From Actinomycetota bacterium (GTDB lineage: Bacteria; Actinomycetota; Aquicultoria; Aquicultorales; Aquicultoraceae): a DNA stretch of 64,000 nucleotides. Below are positions 7,227 through 15,296 of the stretch, piece by piece (positions within the stretch are counted from its first letter, which is position 1; each line of letters opens with the position of its first letter). The notes beneath the pieces were generated by a model. It saw nothing but the letters and a program-made list of their open reading frames with translations, had not been told where the DNA came from and made no database searches. Location: assembly GCA_018333515.1 (NCBI GenBank), contig JAGXSZ010000027.1:1-64000 (forward strand), read 5' to 3'. Made by a program: the position numbers and the translations under genes.

Positions 7227-7330
7227 GCGAATGAACGCGAGACAGGCTGCAAGCGAATGAACGCGAGACAGGCTGCAAGCGAATGAACGCGAGACAGGCT
7301 GCAAGCGAATGAACGCGAGACAGGCTGCGA
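7227..7330. repeat. Four 26-bp tandem repeats between DUF4012 and sortase genes
   Basis: The unit GCGAATGAACGCGAGACAGG followed by CTGCAA occurs four times in a row, at 7227, 7253, 7279 and 7305. All are identical except the last, which ends CTGCGA. There are no spacers, so this is not CRISPR. The 26-base period is not a multiple of three, arguing against a coding repeat. It sits just before the sortase ribosome site. Confidence 0.95.
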
Positions 7331-7354
7331 GAAAGAACTGGAGGAACGGCGCAA

Positions 7355-8053
7355 GTGAGGAAAGAGCGCTCAAAAGACACTTTGAACAAAATTTCTAACC
7401 TGATGCTGGCTGTCGGGCTTATTTGCCTGGTGGTGCCAGCCGGCCTATGGCTTAACGCAAAATACTACCAGTGGAATGAAGCTAAAAAATGGCAGCCGAT
7501 TGCACGCGTTTCGGCCGATAGTGACCGCTCGGCCTCGGTTGCCGTGAAAGACGGCGACGATAACATTGGTGGGTCTACCGATGGGAGTGCCACCGCCGGC
7601 GATATCGCTGACTTAGTAGCCGACGGTCCAGCGGCTACGGGGAAGAGTATCGGGTTTATCGTCATACCAAAGCTTGACCTCAACCTTAGCATTATAGAGG
7701 GTGAGACCTGGACCAATCTGGCAAAAAGCCCCGCACGTGTCTCAAAGACCGCACAAATCGGCGCCATCGGTACTTCACTTATATCGGGACACCGCACCAT
7801 GTTCTCGGCGCCCTTCCGCGACCTCGACCGGCTGGATATCTCGGACCGTGTGTTCGTCTATACCGAGCAAGCGCTTTTTGTATACACGGTCATCGGGATA
7901 AAAAGAGTAAAACCGGACGACTGGAGTGATATAGAATCGGGTGTTGAGCGAAGACTCGTACTCTCGACCTGCGACCCTGTGTACTCGGCGGCCAAACGTC
8001 TCTTAGTCATAGCGCGGTTGAGCAACGCTCAAAAGCTGGACGACGCGAAATAG
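7355..8053 (+). CDS. Sortase
   Basis: A 232-residue transpeptidase with an N-terminal membrane helix (LMLAVGLICLVVPAGLWL), a low-complexity linker rich in Asp, Gly and Ser, and a sortase domain from ~residue 97 (IGFIVIPKLDLNLSI). The three catalytic residues are visible: His in SGHRT, Cys in LVLSTCDP and Arg in KRLLVIARL. Sortases cut LPxTG-like signals and join the protein to the wall or to another surface protein. Overall layout is that of class D/E/F housekeeping-type enzymes; I cannot fix the class by eye. GTG start with GGAGG about 10 bases upstream. The LPxTG protein at 2975 is the obvious substrate. Confidence 0.92.
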   Translation: MRKERSKDTLNKISNLMLAVGLICLVVPAGLWLNAKYYQWNEAKKWQPIARVSADSDRSASVAVKDGDDNIGGSTDGSATAGDIADLVADGPAATGKSIGFIVIPKLDLNLSIIEGETWTNLAKSPARVSKTAQIGAIGTSLISGHRTMFSAPFRDLDRLDISDRVFVYTEQALFVYTVIGIKRVKPDDWSDIESGVERRLVLSTCDPVYSAAKRLLVIARLSNAQKLDDAK

Positions 8054-8197
8054 CAGCGGGACGAGGGCTTTGCGAACTGCCGGACATCTCGTGTTAGGCG
8101 GCCGTCGGCGGCGAGCGGTGCCCTCAAGAGTCGATCTCTTAAGCCCGATAGAATAGGGGATCGAGGGGTACGATATCGGCGCTAAAAGTAGGCGATT

Positions 8198-10147
8198 ATG
8201 TCAATATTAAACAATGATGTGGCCGAGCAACCTTGTACGGCACGAGCGGAGCTTTTTCAAAGCATAATAAGGCAGCTAAAACTTACAAGGCTGAAGCAGC
8301 CTGTTTTTTTGTTGGTCGACGCGGCGCTCGTCGTTATCGCACTTTTCATGTCGTTCTTGCTGCGTTTCGGCATGAGCGTCCCGCAGACCTATATGGCTAC
8401 TCTCATCGCAATCCTGCCGATTGCGATATTGACGAAAGTGCCGGTCTTTTATGCCTTCGGTTTCTATCAACAACTGTGGCAATACGCGAGTATGAAAGAG
8501 GGCCTCAGGTTGTTGGGCGGGATAACATCCGCCTCGTTTCTGTTTCTCGGAGTTCTCTGGTTGAGCCAAAATATTACCATCCCGCGCGGAGTGTTTATCA
8601 TCGACTGGATGCTGACTTTGTCGCTCATCGGCGGGAGTTATTTTTTGATTCGAGCCCAAAAAGACCTCTTTCCGACACTCAACTTCGCAGTCCATGACGG
8701 GGAACGGACACAGGTCATTATCGTCGGCGCCGGCGCCGCGGGGAGCGGCCTTGTCAAACAGATGCAGTCGAGCCCGGAGTGCGGCTACCGGCCCATCGCG
8801 ATATTAGACGATGACCCCGCGAAGAACGGGCTGATGATTCACGGCATCGAGGTTGTAGGGGCAAGTACGGCAATCCCGACTATCCTGGCGAAATATCCTG
8901 TCGACGAGATAATCCTGGCGATTCCTTCGGCTGCGGTGAGAGATAGACGGCGCATTGCGCTGGAGTGCCGGGAGATAGGCATTGCCTGCAAGACCGTACC
9001 CGACCTCTCCGAACTCGTCGGCGGCAACATAAGCCTCTCGCAGATTCGCGATATCGACCCCAAGGAACTGCTCGGCAGAAAAGAGGTCGATACCGATTTA
9101 AGAGATACGATTACCTGCTATAAAAACAGGACCGTACTGATAACCGGAGCGGCAGGTTCCATTGGCTCTGAGATTTGCCGCCAGGTCGTTTACCTGAAAC
9201 CGGCCAGAGTCATCGCCACCGATATCTCGGAGAACGGGCTCTACCACCTCGACGAAGAGATGCGGGCTAGTTTAAACTTGGGCCGGGCGCCGCTTGAGAT
9301 TAATATAATGGATGTTCGGGACAAGCACGCTATCGAGCGGGCCTTTAACGCATACAAACCGGACATAGTATTCCACGCTGCGGCCTACAAGCATGTGCCG
9401 ATGATGGAGAACCATATGCTCGAGGCTATGGAGAACAATTTTGTCGGTACGCGTAATGTGATAGAAGCCGTTACACGCCATAAGTGCGAGCGGTTCACGC
9501 TCATATCTACCGATAAGGCCGTCAACCCGACAAGCGTCATGGGTCTATCGAAACAACTGGGAGAACGGTCTGTGCGGGCGGCGGCAAGCAAGGACGGCGG
9601 CACCAAGTTCATGGCGGTCAGGTTCGGCAATGTTTTGGGGAGTAACGGCAGTGTTATTCCTAAGTTTAAGAGGCAGATTCGCGACAATGAACCGATAACC
9701 GTCACCCATCGCGAAATAACCCGGTACTTCATGACTATCCAAGAAGCGGTATACCTGGTTACCCAGGCGACCGCTATCGGCAAGGGCGGGGAAGTCTTCG
9801 TACTCGATATGGGTGAGCCGATAAACATCTATGATTTAGCCGTGAGCATGGTGCGGCTCTCGGGTTTTGAGCCCGATGAGGATATACCGATTCAGGTGAC
9901 GGGTTTGAGGCCGGGAGAGAAGTTGTATGAAGAACTATTTGCCGAAGGGGAAAGCATTAATCGAACCATTCATCCTAAGATAAACGAGGCATGGAACGAG
10001 TACGACAGGGTTGCGGATGCCGGGTTCCTGAAAGGGCTTGAAAATATCGTTAGAACGGGCGACGAGAAGAGGCTTGCAAGAAAATTGAGCGATGTGTCTA
10101 TTGCGGCATCCGGCAAATTCGACACGAACGTTCGCTTTGGGGCTTAG
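8198..10147 (+). CDS. Membrane nucleotide-sugar 4,6-dehydratase, CapD/PglF/WbpM type
   Basis: A 649-residue protein with four N-terminal membrane helices (~residues 35-150), a CoA-binding-like Rossmann domain (VIIVGAGAAGSGLVKQM, near 173) and a C-terminal extended SDR domain from ~305 (VLITGAAGSIGSEI). The SDR core has STDKAVNPTSVMGLSKQLGE, where Met replaces the usual Tyr and the Lys is kept, as in this dehydratase family. It should convert a UDP-N-acetylhexosamine to the 4-keto-6-deoxy sugar, the first step to bacillosamine- or QuiNAc-like sugars. The DegT aminotransferase at 19617 could act on its product. Full length for the family. Confidence 0.92.
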   Translation: MSILNNDVAEQPCTARAELFQSIIRQLKLTRLKQPVFLLVDAALVVIALFMSFLLRFGMSVPQTYMATLIAILPIAILTKVPVFYAFGFYQQLWQYASMKEGLRLLGGITSASFLFLGVLWLSQNITIPRGVFIIDWMLTLSLIGGSYFLIRAQKDLFPTLNFAVHDGERTQVIIVGAGAAGSGLVKQMQSSPECGYRPIAILDDDPAKNGLMIHGIEVVGASTAIPTILAKYPVDEIILAIPSAAVRDRRRIALECREIGIACKTVPDLSELVGGNISLSQIRDIDPKELLGRKEVDTDLRDTITCYKNRTVLITGAAGSIGSEICRQVVYLKPARVIATDISENGLYHLDEEMRASLNLGRAPLEINIMDVRDKHAIERAFNAYKPDIVFHAAAYKHVPMMENHMLEAMENNFVGTRNVIEAVTRHKCERFTLISTDKAVNPTSVMGLSKQLGERSVRAAASKDGGTKFMAVRFGNVLGSNGSVIPKFKRQIRDNEPITVTHREITRYFMTIQEAVYLVTQATAIGKGGEVFVLDMGEPINIYDLAVSMVRLSGFEPDEDIPIQVTGLRPGEKLYEELFAEGESINRTIHPKINEAWNEYDRVADAGFLKGLENIVRTGDEKRLARKLSDVSIAASGKFDTNVRFGA

Positions 10148-10331
10148 TTTCAAGCATTGCTCCGGCGATTAATTATCTGAATTGCTAATAAGCGTGTCAC
10201 AAGCTCATGCAAGTGAAATACGAGATAAAAATTTAAAATTAAGTCACCGGCGTAATAATAATGGTGGTGTAAGGTCATTGCAGCAGAACGATGCAGGAAA
10301 ATTTCAGGTAAACATTGCAGCTGAGCCCATA

Positions 10332-11645
10332 ATGGTTTCCGGACTATCGTTGAGGCAGAACTTCTCTTGGACCCTCGTCGGCAATATTGTCTATGCGGCC
10401 TGCCAGTGGGGGATGCTCGTCGTCCTCGCGAAGATGGGCAGCCCGGTGATGGTCGGGCAGTTCGCGTTGGGGCTGGCTGTAACTGCTCCCATTATCATGT
10501 TTGCAAATTTGCAGTTGCGGGCTGTGCAAGCGACCGATGCCCGGCACGAATACCTCTTCGACGACTACCTTAGCCTTCGTTTAGCCACGACCATTGCGGC
10601 GCTTGCTGCTATCGCAGGTGTGGTTATTTTCTCGGGATATAGAAGCGAGACGGCGCTTGTAATCTTGGCCGTGGGCGTGGCTAAGGCGTTCGAAGCGATA
10701 AGCGATGTCTTCTATGGACGGCTGCAGCAGCATGAGCGTATGGATAGAATCGCCAAATCGATGATAATAAAGGGCCCGCTGTCATTGCTGGCCCTTGGTT
10801 TTGGCGTTTATCTTACTGATAGTACGCTGTGGGGCGCGGTAGGACTGGCTGTTGCTTGGGCACTCGTGCTCGTCAGCTACGATGTGCGCAGTGGCTTGAC
10901 GCTTAAGGGGCGGGATGCAGGTGTGGCTGATGTATCTGCTGATGGGGGTCGCCGGGTGGCACCGAGGCCTCGCTGGATCAACAAAACATCGTTCGCCTTA
11001 ATTAAGTTGTCGCTACCTCTCGGCTTCGTGATGCTGCTGATATCACTTAACGCAAACATCCCGCGCTATTTTATCGAGCATTATCTCGGCGAGCGGGAGC
11101 TAGGCATCTTCGCCGCCATCGCCTATCTTATGGTGGCCGGGGGCATGGTAGTAAATGCGCTCGGGCAATCCGCAAGCCCGCGTTTGGCTAAGCATTATGC
11201 CGCGGCTGAGGCCAAGCCGTTTCGACATTTGCTCGGCAAGCTTATCGCGATATCTGCGTTGTTGGGTCTTGCGGGCGTGGCAATCGTTGCGGTTGCCGGC
11301 GAGACCATCTTAACGATGATATACAAGCCTGAGTATGCGCAACATCTCGATGTTTTTCTTCTACTCATGGTAGCGACGGGGCTTGGTTTTAGCGCCTCGT
11401 TTTTAGGTTATGCGATGACAGCGGCGCGGTACTTCAGGGTGCAAGCACCGCTATTTGCTATGGTAACGGCGGTGTCAATACTAACATGTTTATGGTTGGT
11501 CCCGTTATATGGGCTCAGCGGTGCGGCTGTGGCGCTAGTTATCGCTGCGGCGGTGCAGCTCTTGGGCAGCCTGGCGATTACCGTATTTGCGATTTATAAA
11601 CTTAGCATTTGCGCGAAGGTGGCGATGGCTCATGACTCCATCTAG
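10332..11645 (+). CDS. Wzx-type oligosaccharide flippase
   Basis: A 437-residue polytopic protein of the MATE/MOP superfamily with 12 or so hydrophobic segments, beginning LRQNFSWTLVGNIVYAACQW. It should move an undecaprenyl-linked repeat unit across the membrane. The open frame extends to a TTG at 10182, but those 50 extra residues are polar and unlike the family, so I chose the ATG at 10332; neither start has a strong ribosome site. It overlaps the next glycosyltransferase gene by 14 bases. Confidence 0.85.
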   Translation: MVSGLSLRQNFSWTLVGNIVYAACQWGMLVVLAKMGSPVMVGQFALGLAVTAPIIMFANLQLRAVQATDARHEYLFDDYLSLRLATTIAALAAIAGVVIFSGYRSETALVILAVGVAKAFEAISDVFYGRLQQHERMDRIAKSMIIKGPLSLLALGFGVYLTDSTLWGAVGLAVAWALVLVSYDVRSGLTLKGRDAGVADVSADGGRRVAPRPRWINKTSFALIKLSLPLGFVMLLISLNANIPRYFIEHYLGERELGIFAAIAYLMVAGGMVVNALGQSASPRLAKHYAAAEAKPFRHLLGKLIAISALLGLAGVAIVAVAGETILTMIYKPEYAQHLDVFLLLMVATGLGFSASFLGYAMTAARYFRVQAPLFAMVTAVSILTCLWLVPLYGLSGAAVALVIAAAVQLLGSLAITVFAIYKLSICAKVAMAHDSI

Positions 11646-12774
11646 CGTGAGACCCATAAGGATAATGCACGTAGTCGGCGGCATGGAGCGCGCGGGCACC
11701 GAAACATGGCTCATGCATGTTTTGCGAAACATCGACCGCGACGCGTTCCAGATGGACTTTGTCGTCCACACCGACCAGCCCTGCGCTTTCGACGAAGAGA
11801 TTCGGGACCTAGGCTCAAAGGTCATACCTTGCTTGAATCACGCCAATCCGGTCGCCTACGCCTGCAATTTCAACCGGATTCTGCGGCGTCACGGGCCTTA
11901 CGATGTTGTCCATAGCCATGTTCACAATTTCAGCGGCTATATTCTGTGGCTTGCGCGCCGGACTGGAGTGCCTATGCGCATCGCACATAGCCACCTCGAT
12001 ACCAGTGACTTTGATGATGCCTCATCGCACGTCAGGCGTCTATATATATCTTTAACAAAGCGGATGATGAGAAATAGCGCGACCCATGGTTTGGCAGCGA
12101 GCGAGAAGGCGGCCATAGCTTTGTTTGGTGAGGATTGGGCGGCCGATGCCAGATGGCAGATTCTTTATTGCGGCATCGACTTGAATCCCTTTGCCGAACC
12201 GGTCGACGCAACGGTCGTGCGCGCAGAATTGGGCATAGCCGCCGACTCGTTCGTCCTCGGGCATGTCGGCAGGTTTATGGAGCAGAAAAACCACGGATTT
12301 CTAATCGATATCGCAGTGGAGGTCGCGCGTCGTGAGTCGAATATGCGCTTGCTGCTGGTCGGCGATGGTCTTTTACAGGAGGAGATTAGACAAAAAATCG
12401 TTGATAAGGGTCTTGCGGACTATGTGATTATGGCTGGCGTACGTGAAGACGTGGCGAGGCTTATGCTCGGAGCTATAGATGTTTTCGTCTTTCCTTCGCT
12501 ATATGAGGGACTTGGCCTTGTATTAATTGAAGCCCAAGCAGCTGGTCTTCCATGCGTCATCTCAGACGTGATTCCCAGCGAAGCCGATCTTGACGGTCGG
12601 CTAATATCACGACAACCGCTTGCGACGTCAGCCTCGGAGTGGGCGGAAGTCATACTGACATTAAACCGACATTCTCTAAACACTGACAAAATCGAGTATT
12701 TTATGAAGGTTAAGCGGAGCGATTTTAATATAGCGTCAAGTATGAGTAAATTAGTAGAGGTCTATTATGGCTAG
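11632..12774 (+). CDS. Glycosyltransferase family 4 (EpsF-like)
   Basis: A 380-residue GT-B enzyme. The N-terminal domain starts RIMHVVGGMERAGTETWLMH; the C-terminal donor-binding domain has GHVGRFMEQKNHGF and the E-x7-E region FVFPSLYEGLGLVLIEAQA. These match EpsF-like transferases of exopolysaccharide loci. It should add a sugar from a nucleotide donor to the lipid-linked repeat unit on the cytoplasmic side. The start was set to the ATG at 11632, which follows a weak AGGTGG; longer starts run far into the flippase gene. Overlaps the next gene by eight bases. Confidence 0.88.
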   Translation: MTPSSVRPIRIMHVVGGMERAGTETWLMHVLRNIDRDAFQMDFVVHTDQPCAFDEEIRDLGSKVIPCLNHANPVAYACNFNRILRRHGPYDVVHSHVHNFSGYILWLARRTGVPMRIAHSHLDTSDFDDASSHVRRLYISLTKRMMRNSATHGLAASEKAAIALFGEDWAADARWQILYCGIDLNPFAEPVDATVVRAELGIAADSFVLGHVGRFMEQKNHGFLIDIAVEVARRESNMRLLLVGDGLLQEEIRQKIVDKGLADYVIMAGVREDVARLMLGAIDVFVFPSLYEGLGLVLIEAQAAGLPCVISDVIPSEADLDGRLISRQPLATSASEWAEVILTLNRHSLNTDKIEYFMKVKRSDFNIASSMSKLVEVYYG

Positions 12775-14197
12775 CCATACGCCCGCGGAGTTCAACGCAA
12801 TACTCAAAGCGTCGCAGCAGGAAGCGTCGAGCGGACCGGCCGAGACGCTACGGTTGCGAAAAAGCAGAATGCTTTTTTTTGCGCTTGGTTTCTATCTGTT
12901 GGCACAGGCCTTCATGATACCGGTTCGGGCCGTCGGGCCGTCGTGGGCCATCTGGCCGACGCTTGCCGACATCGCACTGCTCATGCTCTTGTTGGCGTTC
13001 TTGCCGTACATAGCGGCCGGCTTAAGGGTTATTTCGCAAGCAAATAAAGTGGTTTTCAATAATCTATTGATTGTTTTTTGTGGCGCGGCCTTGTCATACT
13101 TCGTCTTTATTCGTTTCTATCCCGGATGGAGTCCTGACGCCGCATTCGATCGCTCTAATGTTATCTTCGGCGCATTCCAGCTTTACCGGTTGGCTCAATT
13201 TATCCTCATATTCTGGATAACTGCGCAGATACCCCTTACCGAGAAGCGCATCACTGTGCTTCGTCGAATCGTCGATGGCGCCTTCATATTTACGACTATC
13301 ACGGTTGTCCTTACATATTTCGATATTCTTCCGAAAAGCGCTCTTGTCGCGCACTTGCCCTCTGATTTAAGCGTCGCCGGTCCCTGGGTTTTTTATTCCA
13401 CGAGTTTCGCCGGCAAGGGCTGGGGAACGATAGGATACAACCACGCATATGTAGCCGCGCAGTTGCTCATGCTCGCTGCCCTGCGTATATACCTGAGTTC
13501 GGCCAGCAAAGCGTTCGCCAACGGGACAATATTGTTTGTGACTACGCTGGCGATATTTATGAGCGGGAGCCGTGCCGGCTTGGCGGCGGCACTGCTTTTT
13601 GCGGTAACGGTTCTGTACAAGAAGCCGATTTACATAATAGCCATAGTCGTTATCGGGGCGGTCGCAGTGCTGGCCTCCATGAGCTTGGTTGGTGGTTTAT
13701 CGGTTGCGGATAGCTCGTTCAGTCTCATAGGTTCGACGTTCGAACGGCAATTAGCCCTCGGTAGTGCATACGAGTCTGAGAGCTTGAACGGCAGGGACAC
13801 GATATGGTTAGACTATCTGGTGCGCCTCAATGAGGCGCCCAAGCTCTGGGTCTTCGGGTCAGGGTTTGGCGCGGCGGGCGGTCAAAACGCCCACCTTCTC
13901 TATTTACAAATAATCTATGAGGTCGGCTTGATAGGCCTAGTAGTGTTCGCATGGCTTATACACAGGGTGCTTTCTTATTTAAGTGTATGCGAGCGGGGTG
14001 TCAAGCCACTATTTTGGGTTACGATTGCTTTCTTGCTATCGGGTTTCTCGCAAGAGACGTTCTATCCGGTTCCGTCGTTCGGACACTTTTTAGGTTTTTA
14101 TCTTTGCTCGTTGGCGATAGCGCTTCGTGTGCGTGAGGTTGACGATGAAAGTGAGCAAGGCCCGGATTTTGGATGCGGCACAAACATGACAGCATAG
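12767..14197 (+). CDS. O-antigen ligase/polymerase-like membrane protein (Wzy/WaaL)
   Basis: A 476-residue protein with about 11 hydrophobic segments and a large polar loop in the C-terminal half (around NGRDTIWLDYLVRLNEAPKL), the layout of Wzy/WaaL proteins. A motif MSGSRAGLAAALLF precedes the loop and resembles the SRAG-like motif of the O-antigen ligase family. It would polymerise repeat units on the outer membrane face or transfer the glycan to an acceptor; sequence alone cannot separate the two. Eight-base overlap with the transferase upstream. Confidence 0.82.
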   Translation: MASHTPAEFNAILKASQQEASSGPAETLRLRKSRMLFFALGFYLLAQAFMIPVRAVGPSWAIWPTLADIALLMLLLAFLPYIAAGLRVISQANKVVFNNLLIVFCGAALSYFVFIRFYPGWSPDAAFDRSNVIFGAFQLYRLAQFILIFWITAQIPLTEKRITVLRRIVDGAFIFTTITVVLTYFDILPKSALVAHLPSDLSVAGPWVFYSTSFAGKGWGTIGYNHAYVAAQLLMLAALRIYLSSASKAFANGTILFVTTLAIFMSGSRAGLAAALLFAVTVLYKKPIYIIAIVVIGAVAVLASMSLVGGLSVADSSFSLIGSTFERQLALGSAYESESLNGRDTIWLDYLVRLNEAPKLWVFGSGFGAAGGQNAHLLYLQIIYEVGLIGLVVFAWLIHRVLSYLSVCERGVKPLFWVTIAFLLSGFSQETFYPVPSFGHFLGFYLCSLAIALRVREVDDESEQGPDFGCGTNMTA

Positions 14198-14362
14198 TAG
14201 GGCGAGCTGACATGGGGTTACAGGCAGAATGATGGCAGTAGTGGCGCATATACATAAGCCGATTATATCAAGGAGCTTATCAAATTGAACTTCATCGTAT
14301 TTCTGGAGTCACTTTCTCTAAGTCTCGGTGGTAAAGCACTTAAGGAGGTTGTTGGTTAGATC

Positions 14363-15265
14363 ATGCGTGTTTCCATTGGTCTTCCTTTTTATAATGCACA
14401 GCGCACGCTTGCTGATGCAATTCGCTCAATATTTGCACAAACTATTGACGACTGGGAACTCATCCTTGTCGATGACGGTTCGTCCGATGGCTCTGCTGAC
14501 ATCGCGCGTGCTGTGAGCGATCCACGAGTCAGGGTTGTGAGTGGTGGTGTCAATAAAGGACTTCCTTGCAGGCTAAATCAGATCGCACGGCTGGCTAAAG
14601 GTGAATATATTGCGCGCATGGATGCCGATGACCTGATGCATCCTGACCGATTAGCCCTTCAACTACAGTATCTTGACGCAAATCCGACGGTCGATGTCGT
14701 TTTTACGGCGATATACACGATAGACGAGAATAACATACCGGTCGGTGCTCGAAGTTTTGCAGAGCTTGACCTTAGGCCTAAAGCTTTATTGCGACACGCC
14801 TTGGCAGCTCATGTGACCATGATGGGCCGCGTAGAGTGGTTTCGCGACAACCTTTATGATGGTAATTTTGTTCGCGCTGAAGACCATGAATTATGGTGTC
14901 GCACCTACGGACATACCGCCTTTGACAAGATTCGACAACCACTGCTTTTTGTTCGTGAACCTACCGATGTAAATCTCAACAACTACTTGCACAGCTGCAA
15001 AACAGATCGGAAGATATTTAAGATATATGGTCCTTCGATGGTGGGGTGGCCTACAACAATAGAACTTGTGGTCAAATCGCATCTTAAAGGTCAGCTTTAC
15101 CGCGTTTTTACGGCGTTGGGCAAGCAAGATGCTCTCCTCAGGATGAGAAACAATACGCTCAGCGAACACGAAAAGGAAACAGCAGCGCAGGTTATTCAAC
15201 ACATATTAGCGGCTCATGTACCTGGCTTTACCGCCTATGTATTACGTGAGGAGTGCTTAATGTGA
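14363..15265 (+). CDS. Glycosyltransferase family 2
   Basis: A 300-residue GT-A enzyme. The N-terminal half is typical: VSIGLPFYNAQRTLADAIRS, the nucleotide-binding LILVDDGSSDGS, and the metal-binding ARMDADDLMHPDR (DxD). It should transfer one sugar to the growing repeat unit in the cytoplasm. An AAGGAGG lies at 14341-14347, somewhat far from the ATG. The 165-base gap before it holds no other gene. Base composition here is a little more AT-rich than in the flanking genes, which may mean separate origin. Confidence 0.88.
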   Translation: MRVSIGLPFYNAQRTLADAIRSIFAQTIDDWELILVDDGSSDGSADIARAVSDPRVRVVSGGVNKGLPCRLNQIARLAKGEYIARMDADDLMHPDRLALQLQYLDANPTVDVVFTAIYTIDENNIPVGARSFAELDLRPKALLRHALAAHVTMMGRVEWFRDNLYDGNFVRAEDHELWCRTYGHTAFDKIRQPLLFVREPTDVNLNNYLHSCKTDRKIFKIYGPSMVGWPTTIELVVKSHLKGQLYRVFTALGKQDALLRMRNNTLSEHEKETAAQVIQHILAAHVPGFTAYVLREECLM

Positions 15266-15296
15266 TATACGGATGGTGGACCGGGTTTGATGTGAA

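Noticed and set aside
7227-7330. Possible CRISPR array
   Set aside because: The 26-base units abut without spacers and no cas genes are present; it is a plain tandem repeat.
7201-7389. Coding use of the 26-bp repeats
   Set aside because: Frames through the array exist on both strands, but the unit is not a multiple of three and neither strand has a family match.
8054-8197. Riboswitch upstream of the CapD-like gene
   Set aside because: The leader has some GC-rich complementarity, but I could not match it to any riboswitch consensus.
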